Source: Polychytrium aggregatum
Lineage: Eukaryota; Chytridiomycota; Chytridiomycetes; Polychytriales
Length of the DNA stretch: 64,000 nt
Assembly (NCBI RefSeq): GCF_025602895.1
Contig: NW_026516205.1
Location: 682,001-746,000, forward strand
Reading direction: 5' to 3'
A model generated the notes under the pieces. It saw only the letters and a program-made list of their open reading frames with translations, made no database searches and was not told where the DNA came from. The first letter of the stretch is position 1. Every line of letters begins with the position of its first letter. Position numbers and translations under genes: made by a program. Shown piece by piece: positions 54,340 to 64,000 of the stretch.

Positions 54340-57300
54340 ATGGACGGCGCAACATCGATCCTCCGATTGTCGGAATACCCCCGGTCGCTGGTGCTCTCGC
54401 CAGTGTCGTCCGGACGCTGCCCGGCTCTCGTTCTCGACAAGACCACGGAAGATGCCGTCAACCCCAAGGTGTGCTCGGCATTTGAGCGGAGCGACACTCT
54501 CGACCTGTCGCTCTTCAGCCGGTCGTCCGTGGCTCCGAAGCGAGTCTGGGGCTGCATCGGCACAATCGAGGTCTCGAGCGGTAAGGATTTCGTTGGCTAT
54601 GCTCGGGCGCCCTTCTTCTGACAGTAGCCTGAGAGGCCCGCTAGTCTCCATCGGCCCTGCCCCCTCCTTTCCACCATCCAAAGCTCAAGGGGGTTTCTGC
54701 TTTCGCCATGCGTCGTCGCCCTGGGTTCGATAAGCATTCGCCTCCTGAGACATTCTTGCTTCGAACTCCCTGAATCTGATGGCTGCAGCGCTCCTGTTAC
54801 GGGCTTCATCGACAGGGTCTATATCGGTTGCTGACCGCCTGACCTCGCTATGCTTGTCCCCTCGCCACCCATCCTCCCCGTCCGGCCGTTAGACTCGACC
54901 AAGGACCTGTTCCTCGGAGTCATCACGGATGCCGTCGTCGCTGGCCGTCTCGAAAACTCGACCGTCTTCCGCATCACCGAGGTCTCGTTCTACTCGGCGC
55001 TGACGTCTCGATACGACCGCATGAACGAAATCCTCGATAACAACAACCCCGACGAGTCCAAGCCACAACACCCTTGCTCCACCTTGATCAAGCTGCTTTC
55101 CGACGGCAGCTTTTACTTTTGCAGAAACTACGATATGACTCGCTCCTATCAGCGACAGAACCGCGATGCCGACAGCAGCATCTTCACCTCGCCGGACCCC
55201 CACTATGTCTGGAACAAGTCGATGCTGCAGAACATCCTCAAGATGCGCGACGAGCTCCATCTTTCCGAGCGTGCGGCTCTCGACAGCAGTGGCCTGATCA
55301 CCCTGGTGACCCGCGGGTACTTTGGTGATATTGACTACCGCTCGTATGGCAGTGGGCAGTTGCGCATGGCAATCTGCAGCCGTCTGAGCTGCGAGAATGC
55401 GGGGACCCGATTCAATGCTCGCGGTATCAATGACGACGGCCATGCCTCCAACTTTGTCGAGGTATTTGGCAGCAGCACCACGATCGCTGCAGGCCCAGAA
55501 CTCCAAGCACTCCAACCGCTGGGTTGTGCCCTAATAGCCGTCTCACCTGCCGCCACCTCCGCCCCACCCAGACCGAATTCATCGTCTATATCGGAACAAC
55601 CTGCTTTTCGTTCGTGCAGCTCAGAGGCAGTGGTGCGTAATGACAGGAAGGATTGCTCGATGGTTTGCCCGAGGATTCGCTGCTGCACCGTGCCCCTGAT
55701 GGGAAGACTGCGTATGACACCCGATGCAACCTCGATATGGTGTCTGATAGCCTGCTTTCCGAAATCCGTTCTTGATACCCATGTCGATGCTCAACAGTGC
55801 CCGGTAAGAAGCAGCGCTCATCTCTTTCAGAGGCGATATACATGCCGTAGCATATACTAAATGCGACTGCGCTTCTTCTGGCAGTGTTCTGGGAGCAAAC
55901 CGGTATTCAGGTATGGCTGCCGGCGCATTGTCCTATCGGCGTGTTTGGCGGGGCCTCGGTGGCGAGTGCTGCTTGTTGGGTATATGATGGCCAAGTACCG
56001 CATGATTGTTGCTCTATGGATATTATTCGGGTCAGCCTCTCACCCTCCATTACTCCGTGCGCACTTGGGGCACTGTGGCAGATGACTCACAACCCCGTTT
56101 TGAGCCGAAGCACCGAGGCAACAGCCCCTGCATTCCGGAAGCACTTTCAGGTACCCGACCGACTATTGGCAGCGCAGCAACCCGATAGAGGAGCCCATGA
56201 GGATCAGTGACTTGCTGTCTCGATTTCTATGAGGATCAGTGACTTGCTGTCTCGATTTCTATGAGGATCAGTGACTTGCTGTCTCGATTTCTATGAGGAT
56301 CAGTGGCTTGCTGTCTCGATTTCTATGAGGATCAGTGGCTTGCTGTCTCGATTCACCGGCTGACCTGGATTGTTGTCTTGCCCCTCCGCGCATGTAGGAG
56401 TTGACACGCACCTACGGCGATGTCCACATCTGCAATCTCCTGAGCAACAAGGAGGGCTCTCCCGAGACAGGGCTCGGGGAGGAGTACCGAAAGCAATACG
56501 TTCTCTGTCAGCGAGAAAACAGCAGTCTTAGTTACCTGGCCTTTGACTTTCACAGCGAGTCCAAGCGACCCACGGGCACCTTCCAGCAAAACGTAAGCCC
56601 TTCCACGCGACCTGAATGCACGAGACCACATCCTATCCAAGACATCAGTCGATGCTGAAACTGCAGCACTTATATCTCTGTTTAGGTCTATGCCATCGTA
56701 CAGCGACTGCGAGACAAGCTTGAGCACGACCAATACTATCTGATGAACGAAGGCGAGGTGATCACCATGCAAAGTGGAGCCATGCGAGTCAACTGTTTGG
56801 ACTGCCTTGACCGCACCAACTTTGTCCAGACGTACGTCATTGCGGCACTGTCTCTGATTGCATGCCCGCAGTTACAGCGGATCGCTAGACGGAGATCATT
56901 CATCGCGCTGTGCTGCTTTCAGGATGCTGGCACGTGAGGTGCTTGAGGCGCACTTGCGGCAGCTGAACATGGCTCCTATGGTATCGGATCAAGACTTTCA
57001 GAGTCGGTTCAATCAGATCTGGGCCGATGTAAGAGACGCAAGCCGACCTGAGGATGTCGCTACCAACACAGGCCGAATGGTCATCGTGCGCCTGCAGCGG
57101 AGCATTACATAAATTGCTCACTTCCCCCTCCGACAGAACGGCGACGAACTCAGTCGCATCTACGCTGGCACTGGAGCCCTCAAGTCGTCCTTTACTCGAG
57201 CCGGCAAACAGACCGTGGGAGGTACGATGATATCATTCTGGCAGCGATCGTGCAGGATGGGGCTCTATCAACGCTACTTGACTCACCCGCACTCACCTTT

Positions 57301-60156
57301 TGTTGCAGGCTTCTTCGACGACGCCATGAAGTCTGCCCAGCGCTTTGTGATCAACAACTTCAAGGACAAGAACCGGTACGATTCCCATGGTGTCTTGTCC
57401 AAGCGCGGTTGGATGATAGCGACGGTATCGCTGCTCGCTGATAGCCGTAGCGCCCCGCTGGAGGTGTGTGGTGGTGAACGTATGTTGTGTCTTGGCATTG
57501 ACTCGTTTCTATCAACTGCTGCTACGCCAAAGCCAAGAGACCATTGATCTGCTCCTCGGCAAGTTTGCCGGTCGTGACACCATTCTAGTCCGAAACCCAA
57601 TCCACGAGTCCGTGGTCGTCCAGCTTCAAGATCGCCAGGCAGAGTACTCATCTCTCTGGCCCAGCAGCGTGTTCCTGGCCACCTGGAACGTTGGTGGCCG
57701 ACTGCCCAACAAGGAGCTTACTCTGGAGCCACTCATTCACCATCCTCGCGGTGAGTGTGTGTGGCTTTGGTCGAGTGTGCGAACGAGCTCCATGATCTGC
57801 TGCCCAGTCTGGATTGCTCCGCATTCAAAGGTTTAGTCAAGCCACCCGCTTATCATGGTCTCTTCTGCAAACGTGATCGCTACTCAGCCGAACTCCCCGA
57901 GATCTACGCCATCGGCATCCAAGAGCTCATCAACCTGGACATTCAAACAGTAAGACTGATCGGCAAAGGGCTCCGGGCGGATTCTGGCCGTGCCGCTGAT
58001 CGTGCGCGTTCTCCCTCGGCAGATGATCACGAGTGACATTGGCCCCATCAAGACCCAGTGGGAGTCTGCTCTCCTGTCCACCATCAACCAACGATGCAAG
58101 CGACTCAGCAAGAGCTACCAGTACACTCTCCTCCGCGGCGTCAACTCGTATGCCCTGGCGCTCTTTGTATTTGTTCGATCAGATTGCATCAAAAACATCA
58201 AGAATGTTGAAATCTCGATCAAGAAGGTGAGGCGGCCCCTTGTAACGGCACTACGTATCAGCAAGGCCTAAGGAAACGCGGCGCCCTTCGGCACTGCACT
58301 CTTGCCCACGTCTCACCGCTCTCCCTCTGTCTACTAGACCGGTGTTGCGGGTTTGATTGCCAACAAGGGTGAGTTGTGCAAGGGCACTCGAATGGTAGCT
58401 CACAGGTCGCCCTGGCGCTTGCACACTCACAGGCATATATCTTTCTTGTATCATCGTATACTCCTCTCCCGTGTGTCCACAGGCGGCATTGGTCTAAGCT
58501 TAGACTTTAACGATACGAGCATCGTGTTTGTGACCTCTCATTTTGCGGCCGGAGCAAGTTCGGTTGCGGAGCGCAATGCCGATTTTGCTGCGATCCAAGG
58601 AAGCTTGAACTTCAAGGGCAAATCGCTCTACGACCACGAGTAGGTTTGGAGGCGCCTTCGCTGCACACCGGCACTGTCTGCTGGTCAGACATGTGCCAGT
58701 ATCTGCGCATATGTGGTGCGTCTGGTCGATTGGTGGGTCGACCTCCTTGTCTGGCCCCAACATCGTGAGTGACGCATATCCCTTTCCGTCGATGAATCAG
58801 CATGATCTTTTGGTTTGGCGACTTCAACTACCGCCTCTCCAAGGAAGTCGACAATGACTTTGTCCGCAGAATGGTTCGCGAAGAACGATATGCCGAGCTG
58901 CTCGGTTACGATCAGGCAAGTGCCCACAGCAGTGCAATTCATCCAGATGCGTCCCGGCCCAACATGCCTGAGTCAAATAGTCGTCGCGCAGCGCAAGTGC
59001 TGGCCAAGCCCAGAGGACTCGTGGCCCGCTCCGACCTAACTCTTGCTGATGTGCCCTGTCCACCATATAGCTCAGCGAGGAAAGGCGATATGGCAACGCC
59101 TTTGATGGCTTCACCGAATCGGCAATCACGTTTGCCCCAACTTACAAGTTCGACTATGGAACTACCGACTATGACACCAGCGAAAAGCAGCGCGTCCCCT
59201 CTTGGACCGACAGAGTTCTCTACTATGGAAAGGGAGTAAGTGGGGCGTATTCGGGCCGACAATGACGCACAGATATCGCAGGGCAGGATGTATCGTTCGG
59301 TTGCAGTCGGTGACAATGGGTGAAATCTGCAGCCTCAGGCATTTGTGCAAGTGTCCTGCTAACCTCCATCCCCTCTCACAGATCAACCAGCTGGACTACA
59401 CTTGTATCCCGCTGCTGATGTCGGACCACCGGCCTGGTGAGTTGCTGGTGCCCGATTGCACAATGTCTCGGCGCATATCCTGACCGTCTTCACACCCCTC
59501 ACTTGCGGCGAAAGTTGTGTCCGTCTTTGATATCCAAACGGCTGTTGTCGACGTGGCCAAACGCGAGACTCTTGAGAGGGAGCTCTATCGCGAGGCTCGA
59601 CGCTCTGGGGTCCCACTGGCCATCAGACCCTCTGCCAAGCCGCGAGCTGCACCTCGCCCGCCAAGCACGGCCCTGCTGATCGATTTGTCTGGAGGATCGC
59701 CTCCAAAGCGAGGTGAGCGACTCCTGTTTCAGCTATAGCCTGAGGCGCGAACGAGCGCCCGGCCTGGATGGATGGCTGCTAATGACCGCCCCATGCGCGG
59801 ATGCATTGTGTACTGATGACGATATGGATGTTACCGCACTGGTACCGCTGTGTACGCATTTCCCAGCAGAGAAGCTTCCAACCGACAACCTCCCCCCTCC
59901 CTCGACTGACTCGGACCGATGGTGGGATAAGGAGATTGACGAAGCGTGGATCCCGCACGAGGGCGACGAGAACAATCCGTTCTACAAGCTGCCTCGGTCC
60001 GGCATCACGCCAAAGAGCCCCGAGCCCCTTCGACAAAAGTCGCCCAACGTCCCGGCCTCCAGGACAAACGGCAGCCAGCCGGTGTCCCAGTCGAGCGAGA
60101 ACCCGTTCCTCGACAAGCTGGACCCCGAGCTTGTGGCCGTATTCAAGGCTTCGTGA
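54340..60156 (+). CDS. Synaptojanin-like phosphoinositide phosphatase (SAC1 + inositol 5-phosphatase)
   Basis: These Inp51-53/synaptojanin enzymes clear PI(4,5)P2 and other phosphoinositides during endocytosis. The gene starts [20 protein letters not shown] and has many exons. Those placed are 54340-54580, 54893-55461, 55572-55632, 55885-55910, 56082-56150, 56398-56592, 56686-56831, 56923-57028, 57137-57221, 57309-57375 and 57533-57750. The SAC domain shows [40 protein letters not shown] and the intact CX5R(T) loop in [14 protein letters not shown], so it should be catalytic. The 5-phosphatase follows: [43 protein letters not shown], the motif FWFGDFNYR (58.8 kb), [14 protein letters not shown] (59.2 kb) and LMSDHRP. 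The C-terminal tail is Pro-rich with two NPF motifs (NNPFY, ENPFLDK), typical ligands of EH-domain endocytic adaptors. Several introns between 57.75 and 59.8 kb were not resolved. Confidence 0.9.
56197..56355. repeat. 32-bp minisatellite in an intron of the synaptojanin-like gene
   Basis: Five head-to-tail copies of a 32-base unit (begins ATGAGGATCAGTGACTTGCT) start at about 56197, 56229, 56261, 56293 and 56325. The last two copies share a GTGACT to GTGGCT change. The array fills most of the intron 56151-56397. Confidence 0.92.
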
Positions 60157-60356
60157 GGGAAAGGGTAGCAGCAATGACTTCGACCAGAGAGGAAGGGCAC
60201 CGCTGGTGACCTGTGGCTCGGGCTGAGAGTATCAGTCTCTGCAACGAGCCCTGCTCATGCCTGGTTGACAGAGCCGACGACTCTGCTCGCCGCCAGGGCC
60301 GCTGAATACAAACGACGGTCTCAGCACGAGAATATCCAAAGAGCCTCCAGGCTGCC

Positions 60357-60393
60357 CGCAGGTCTGGTCTGGTCTGGTCTGGTCTGGTCTGGT

Positions 60394-60423
<30 letters not shown>
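60357..60423. repeat. Pentanucleotide array (GGTCT)n
   Basis: About 12-13 perfect copies of GGTCT start about 200 bases after the synaptojanin stop codon. The array is uninterrupted, so it is probably young and length-variable. Confidence 0.92.
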
Positions 60424-60425
<2 letters not shown>

Positions 60426-62152
60426 CCCGGGGTATACGCCCCCTCCCGGTCCGCCAGCTCCCCCCCCCGGCGGCGCCCCCTCGCCTGACCACTTTTCCTT
60501 CTTGCCGCATGGTTTTCCGATCCCGACCCTGCCGATCCCGACCCTTTGCCCTCCTGTCCAGCCTGCCCTTCCCTTTTCCTTTCCCTTTACCTTTACCTTT
60601 CCCTTCGCCTTTGCCTTTCTTGTTTGTATTCAGGGTCGGAGCTGGGGTTCCGAGACCTGCCGGGCTCTTCCGCTCGCAATTGCATCGCCGGAAGCAGAGC
60701 TGGAAGGGTGCGAGATTTACTTCGATAGCAAGTCTCGGCTGTGCGTCCTCGCCATGGACCAACACTCTCTGCCTGCATCGTGGCTCTTCGCTGGAGTGGG
60801 CCGGATCGCTGCATGCGCCGTCTGGCCAAGCATCATGCGCGCGGCCACATGGCCGCAACACATGCCCAAAGCGCCCCCTCCCCCGTCCCATCCCGCTTTC
60901 CGTCAGCCCATTCGCAACCGGCACGGTCAGCACAACAGCGGTGCCCCCTTCTGGTCTTCTTGCTGCTGCCCCGGACCGGTTCTGCTCACGCGCCTGTGGT
61001 GGGATCGTGGTGGGATTGTGGTGCCATCGCGGCTGCATGGTCCAACGCCCCCTCTTCCCACGCCGCCATTCCTATGGTCAGCACACATCCGGCAGTCATC
61101 TGACCCCCGTATCTGCCTGTCGCGGCTGCTTGCTTGCCCAGACCCCCCTGTGGTGGATCCATCGATCCGCGGGAATGGATGCGGCCCTGGTGACAGACAA
61201 GCCCCAATGGATCCACCCACCTCTATGCCCCACCAGCACAGCCCGCTCGCGCCCACCACCAACATCACGGTCTATTCTTGAGAAGTCTTGCTCTGTTCGC
61301 GAAGTATCGCCATGGCTTTGCCGTTCGCGGCTCAGTCCATCTGGCCTTCTCTGCGATCAACCGAATCGGTTTGGAACAACGTACACGCAGTGCACCTTGT
61401 CGCTGCTGTTCCGCAACGAATATGCCGTCCTGTGACATGTGTTGCTACTGTCTGCCTCAGAGGCTGTGGCTCGTCCCTCCGCGAGCGCCTTCCCGGCTGG
61501 TCATGAGATCCGCTTCGATACCCTCGTCTCGGACATCACCGATGCCGTCGGTGCACAGCGCGATCCATCGCCGTCGTAGAGACTTGCCCTCCTATCCGCC
61601 TGACTGGATGTGCATGGGCCTGCTCCCGATGCCGCCGGAAGGCCCATCTGGCGAGTACCCAGCCGAACCACAGCCGAATCGCAAACGCATGACCGAGCTG
61701 CAGGCGCGGCCGTACCATGGCCAGCGAGGCTCTTCTGGCCATGGTGCCGCGCCGCCAGGCAGCATGGCCGATACGGCACCGGCGGCGAGGGGGCTCCGGT
61801 GGCCCTGGCCATTCCAGGCGCCGCCTCCATTCTCCGAGCCAGGTCATCAGGCCCGATCATCTGGGCAGAATCGGCGGCTGGGTGGCGCGCATGGGGCTCT
61901 GGGTGGCTCCCCATCAGCCAACTCTTGCCACAGCAGGTGAAATCAGGCAATGCTGCTGGTGGTTGGGCGAAGGGCCCTGCCAATAATTGCCTTGCGTTTT
62001 TCGCATCAGCCGCCACCCGGGCATGGCTCCCTCGATGCATTTGCGGCGCTCCCCAGATGCAGTCGGCAGTCTTCGTTCCATCGAAGGCTATCTCTCCAAT
62101 GCAATTGTCTGGATCCCCGGTCTCTGCTGGACTTTCCCACCCGCCCGCACAT

Positions 62153-62159
62153 ATAAAAA
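62153..62159 (+). promoter_or_regulatory. Candidate TATA box of the cysteine protease gene
   Basis: TATAAAA lies 120 bases before the protease ATG in an otherwise GC-rich region. It is followed by a pyrimidine-rich tract that would form the leader, as in many highly expressed fungal genes. Confidence 0.45.
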
Positions 62160-62277
62160 CGGGGCTTGGTCCGGCCTGGTTGAGTTCTCCACCGGCGCTC
62201 TCGACACTCGCAGCTCAAAGTAGGACCATCTCCCGCCTTCAACCTCTCTCCGCTTCTTCCTCCCTCAATCCGCTTCT

Positions 62278-63603
62278 ATGATCTTCAACGCTGGCTTTGT
62301 CCTTGCCGCTCTCATCGCTCTCTCGGGAGCCGTCGAGAGTGCCTCTGTGCCCAGCCCTGGCAAGTGGGACCAGTACCGCAACTCCCTTGACAAGGTCATC
62401 GGCTCGTCTGCGAACACGGCCAAGATGGCTGCTGATGCCAGCAACCTCTACAAGGGCTACCTTGCCCAGAAGAAGGACGCTACCTTCCAGGGCTTGGTCA
62501 AGCAGGTTAAGACCTACAGCAACTCCAACAAGAACGCTGCCAAGGTTGTTCTCACCACCAAGGGCGTCAGCTCCATCGCCACCCAAGTCTTTGTAAGTAC
62601 TTTTGATCGCCACGCAGCGACTGAGCTATGTCAGTCAGATAATTCTATAGATTGCGCCGATCCGATCGGCATATCAATCGCTCCAGTCGAGCCGCCGCTG
62701 ACACCGTTGCCGTTTGCATCTCAACCCCGGCGGATGGGGGTAACTAGGGCAGCAACGCCTCTGATGTCCACTCCGAAGCTGTCCTTGCTGCCTTGCTTCC
62801 CACATCCTGGGATTCCCGCACCAAGAACTGGGTCTCGTCCATCAAGGACCAGGGCCAGTGCGGCAGCTGCGTTGCCTTCTCCTCGGCTGCCACCGTCGAG
62901 AGCACCTTCCTCAGCCAGACCGGCAACAGCATCGAGGTCTCGACCGCTGATCTCTTCTTCTGCCTTGGCTCTGGTGACGGTGCTTCCTGCAACACTGGCT
63001 GGGAGACCGGAGAGGCCGCCAACGACATTGCCCAGAACGGCGTCGTCTCGGCCGACTGCTTCCCTTACACCGCCGGCGACGGTCAGGATCAGCAGTGCGA
63101 CGACAGCGACTGCCCTCGCACCGGCGGTCTCTCCGACACCTCCTTCAGCAGTGTCAACCAGATCAAGCAGCACATCATGACCTATGGTGCTGTGGTCACT
63201 GCCTTCACCGTCTGTAAGTACTGCTGCTTTGTGCGAATGCCGATTGCCATGGATCATCCGGGACAGCCGATAGGAATCGCCCCTTGCATCGCTGCAGTTG
63301 CATAGTGCATGGCTCTAGATCCGGGCAGCGGCGCGATTCTCACGACAACTCTTCCCTTCCTTCGCAGATGCCGACTTTATGAACTGCTGCTCCAACAACC
63401 AGATTTACTCCAAGCACTCGTCCCAGGTCGAGGGCGGCCACGCCGTCTCGATTGTTGGCTGGAACGACAGCAAGAAGGCCTGGCTCTGCAAGAACTCCTG
63501 GACTGACTCCTGGGGTACCGACGGCTTCTTCTGGATCAAGTACGGCCAGTGCGGCATTGGTTCCACCAGCGAGACCTACGGCTTCACCTACTCTGGCAAC
63601 TAG
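62278..63603 (+). CDS. Secreted papain-family (C1A) cysteine protease
   Basis: Three exons (62278-62592, 62748-63213, 63368-63603) join in phase to 338 residues. The N-terminus MIFNAGFVLAALIALSGAVE is a signal peptide, followed by a roughly 100-residue Lys/Ser-rich pro-region without a visible ERFNIN motif. The mature enzyme opens LPTSWDSRTKNWVSSIKDQ and has the oxyanion Gln and catalytic Cys in DQGQCGSCVAFS (Cys near 146), the catalytic His in VEGGHAVSIVGWND (near 285) and the Asn in AWLCKNSWTDSWGTDGFFWI (near 303). Extra cysteines (CFPYTAGDG, CDDSDCP, FMNCC) suggest at least three disulfides. It is probably an extracellular or vacuolar digestive protease. Papain-like proteases are rare in Dikarya but occur in zoosporic fungi. 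Codons are strongly C-ending (AAG, GGC, TCC), as in highly expressed genes, more so than in neighbours. Confidence 0.92.
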
Positions 63604-64000
63604 GTTTCCTGCGTATATCCCAGCTTGAGCTGTGGCCCTGCTCTACATCTGCCTTGGCTTGATGTCAATGGCCACCCCCTCCTCTAAACCCCCCTTAACG
63701 AGACGCCTCCACCGACCACCACCTTGATCCTATTGAGATTGTCCTCCTACCTTACCTTTGGCCTCCCACCTTACTCTTGTCCTCCTACCTTACCCTTGTC
63801 CTCCTACCTTACCCTTGTCCTCCTACCTTACCTTTGTCCTCCTACTTTGTCGCTGCCCGCCTACCTCTTGTAACTGTCTATTGAAATCCGCCTTATGTGA
63901 TGTGAATATAACCCCTCGAAGAAAGTTAAGCCCTCCCACTGCAGGTTCTGTGCCGATCGACGCTGCCCAGTCGCTACAGATCCCAGGCAAAATCAATCTG
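63604..64000. other. 3' flank of the protease gene to the end of the window
   Basis: No gene is seen. It contains a CT-rich minisatellite (separate entry) and an AT-richer patch (TGTGATGTGAATATAACC, near 63895-63915) that may hold a polyadenylation site. Confidence 0.4.
63738..63852. repeat. Pyrimidine-rich minisatellite, unit CTTGTCCTCCTACCTTACC
   Basis: About six imperfect copies of a 19-base unit containing TCCTCCTACCTTAC follow the protease stop codon by about 140 bases. Being nearly pure pyrimidine on the plus strand, it may be transcribed as part of the 3' UTR. Confidence 0.85.

Larger units (their letters stand above)
60157..62277. other. 2.1-kb region without a confident gene
   Basis: It begins with the synaptojanin 3' flank and a GGTCT array (separate entry). 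From 60425 to 60630 the plus strand is strongly pyrimidine-rich (CCCTTTTCC, CTTTACC). Fragments with some coding flavour occur, for example LPLAIASPEAELEGCEIYFD near 60670-60730 and HEIRFDTLVSDITDAVGAQR near 61510-61565, but I could not join them into a gene or match a family. CCGCCTTCAACC-type pyrimidine tracts before 62278 and a TATAAAA at 62153-62159 probably belong to the protease promoter. Confidence 0.45.

Noticed and set aside
60265-61281. 338-codon plus-strand frame after the synaptojanin gene
   Set aside because: It begins in the GGTCT array and a pyrimidine tract, so most of it is repeat translation. Only short pieces look coding and they could not be joined.

Overview
This window looks like nuclear DNA of an intron-rich, GC-rich, early-diverging fungus, most likely a zoosporic (chytrid-like) lineage. 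That placement is an inference. It rests on fungal-type families (Num1/Mcp5 cortical anchor, SUR7/PalI-like tetraspan, dolichol kinase), a very long Sfi1-like centrin-scaffold gene, a papain-family cysteine protease (uncommon in Dikarya), many short introns (about 50-350 nt) and no poly-cistronic layout. No rRNA, tRNA, CRISPR array, transposase or virus-like gene could be supported.

Layout, left to right. 0.5-2.4 kb: a disordered Ser/Pro-rich protein (+). 3.7-5.6 kb: a tandem DJ-1/PfpI protein (+). 6.2-11.9 kb: NAA25/MDM20, the auxiliary subunit of the NatB N-acetyltransferase, in 23 exons (+). 12.3-12.8 kb: a possible small membrane-anchored protein (-). 13.1-13.7 kb: an N4BP2L1-like P-loop kinase (-), head to head with a TDP2-like phosphodiesterase at 14.3-15.2 kb (+), with an 8-bp satellite between them. 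15.5-18.5 kb: dolichol kinase (+). 19.1-21.4 kb: an unrecognised protein (+). 22.0-24.9 kb: an Arg/Asp-repeat protein with a C-terminal SPOC-like domain (+). 26.0-31.0 kb: a Num1/Mcp5-like coiled-coil plus PH protein (-). 32.0-37.8 kb: a Ste20/GCK-type kinase fused in frame to a RhoGEF (DH-PH) module (-). 38.2-39.5 kb: mitochondrial RbfA (-), head to head with MND1 at 40-41.4 kb (+). 42-51.8 kb: Sfi1-like protein (-). 52.6-53.9 kb: SUR7/PalI-like tetraspan (+). 54.3-60.2 kb: synaptojanin-like SAC1 plus inositol 5-phosphatase (+). 62.3-63.6 kb: secreted C1A cysteine protease (+).

Neighbours are mostly functionally unrelated, as expected in a eukaryotic genome. Several genes do share a theme of cell cortex, polarity and membrane traffic: the Num1-like anchor, kinase-RhoGEF, SUR7-like protein, synaptojanin and Sfi1. 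The most notable object is the kinase-linker-DH-PH fusion. Every splice junction I checked from the kinase N-terminus through the linker and into the DH domain is phase-consistent. Other points worth a look are the DJ-1 duplication in which the second copy has lost its nucleophilic cysteine, three introns that appear to use GC-AG boundaries, and several micro- and minisatellites inside introns or shared promoters.

Exon boundaries were placed by eye from GT/GC-AG signals, reading-frame continuity and family resemblance. Where a junction or end is uncertain, the entry says so.
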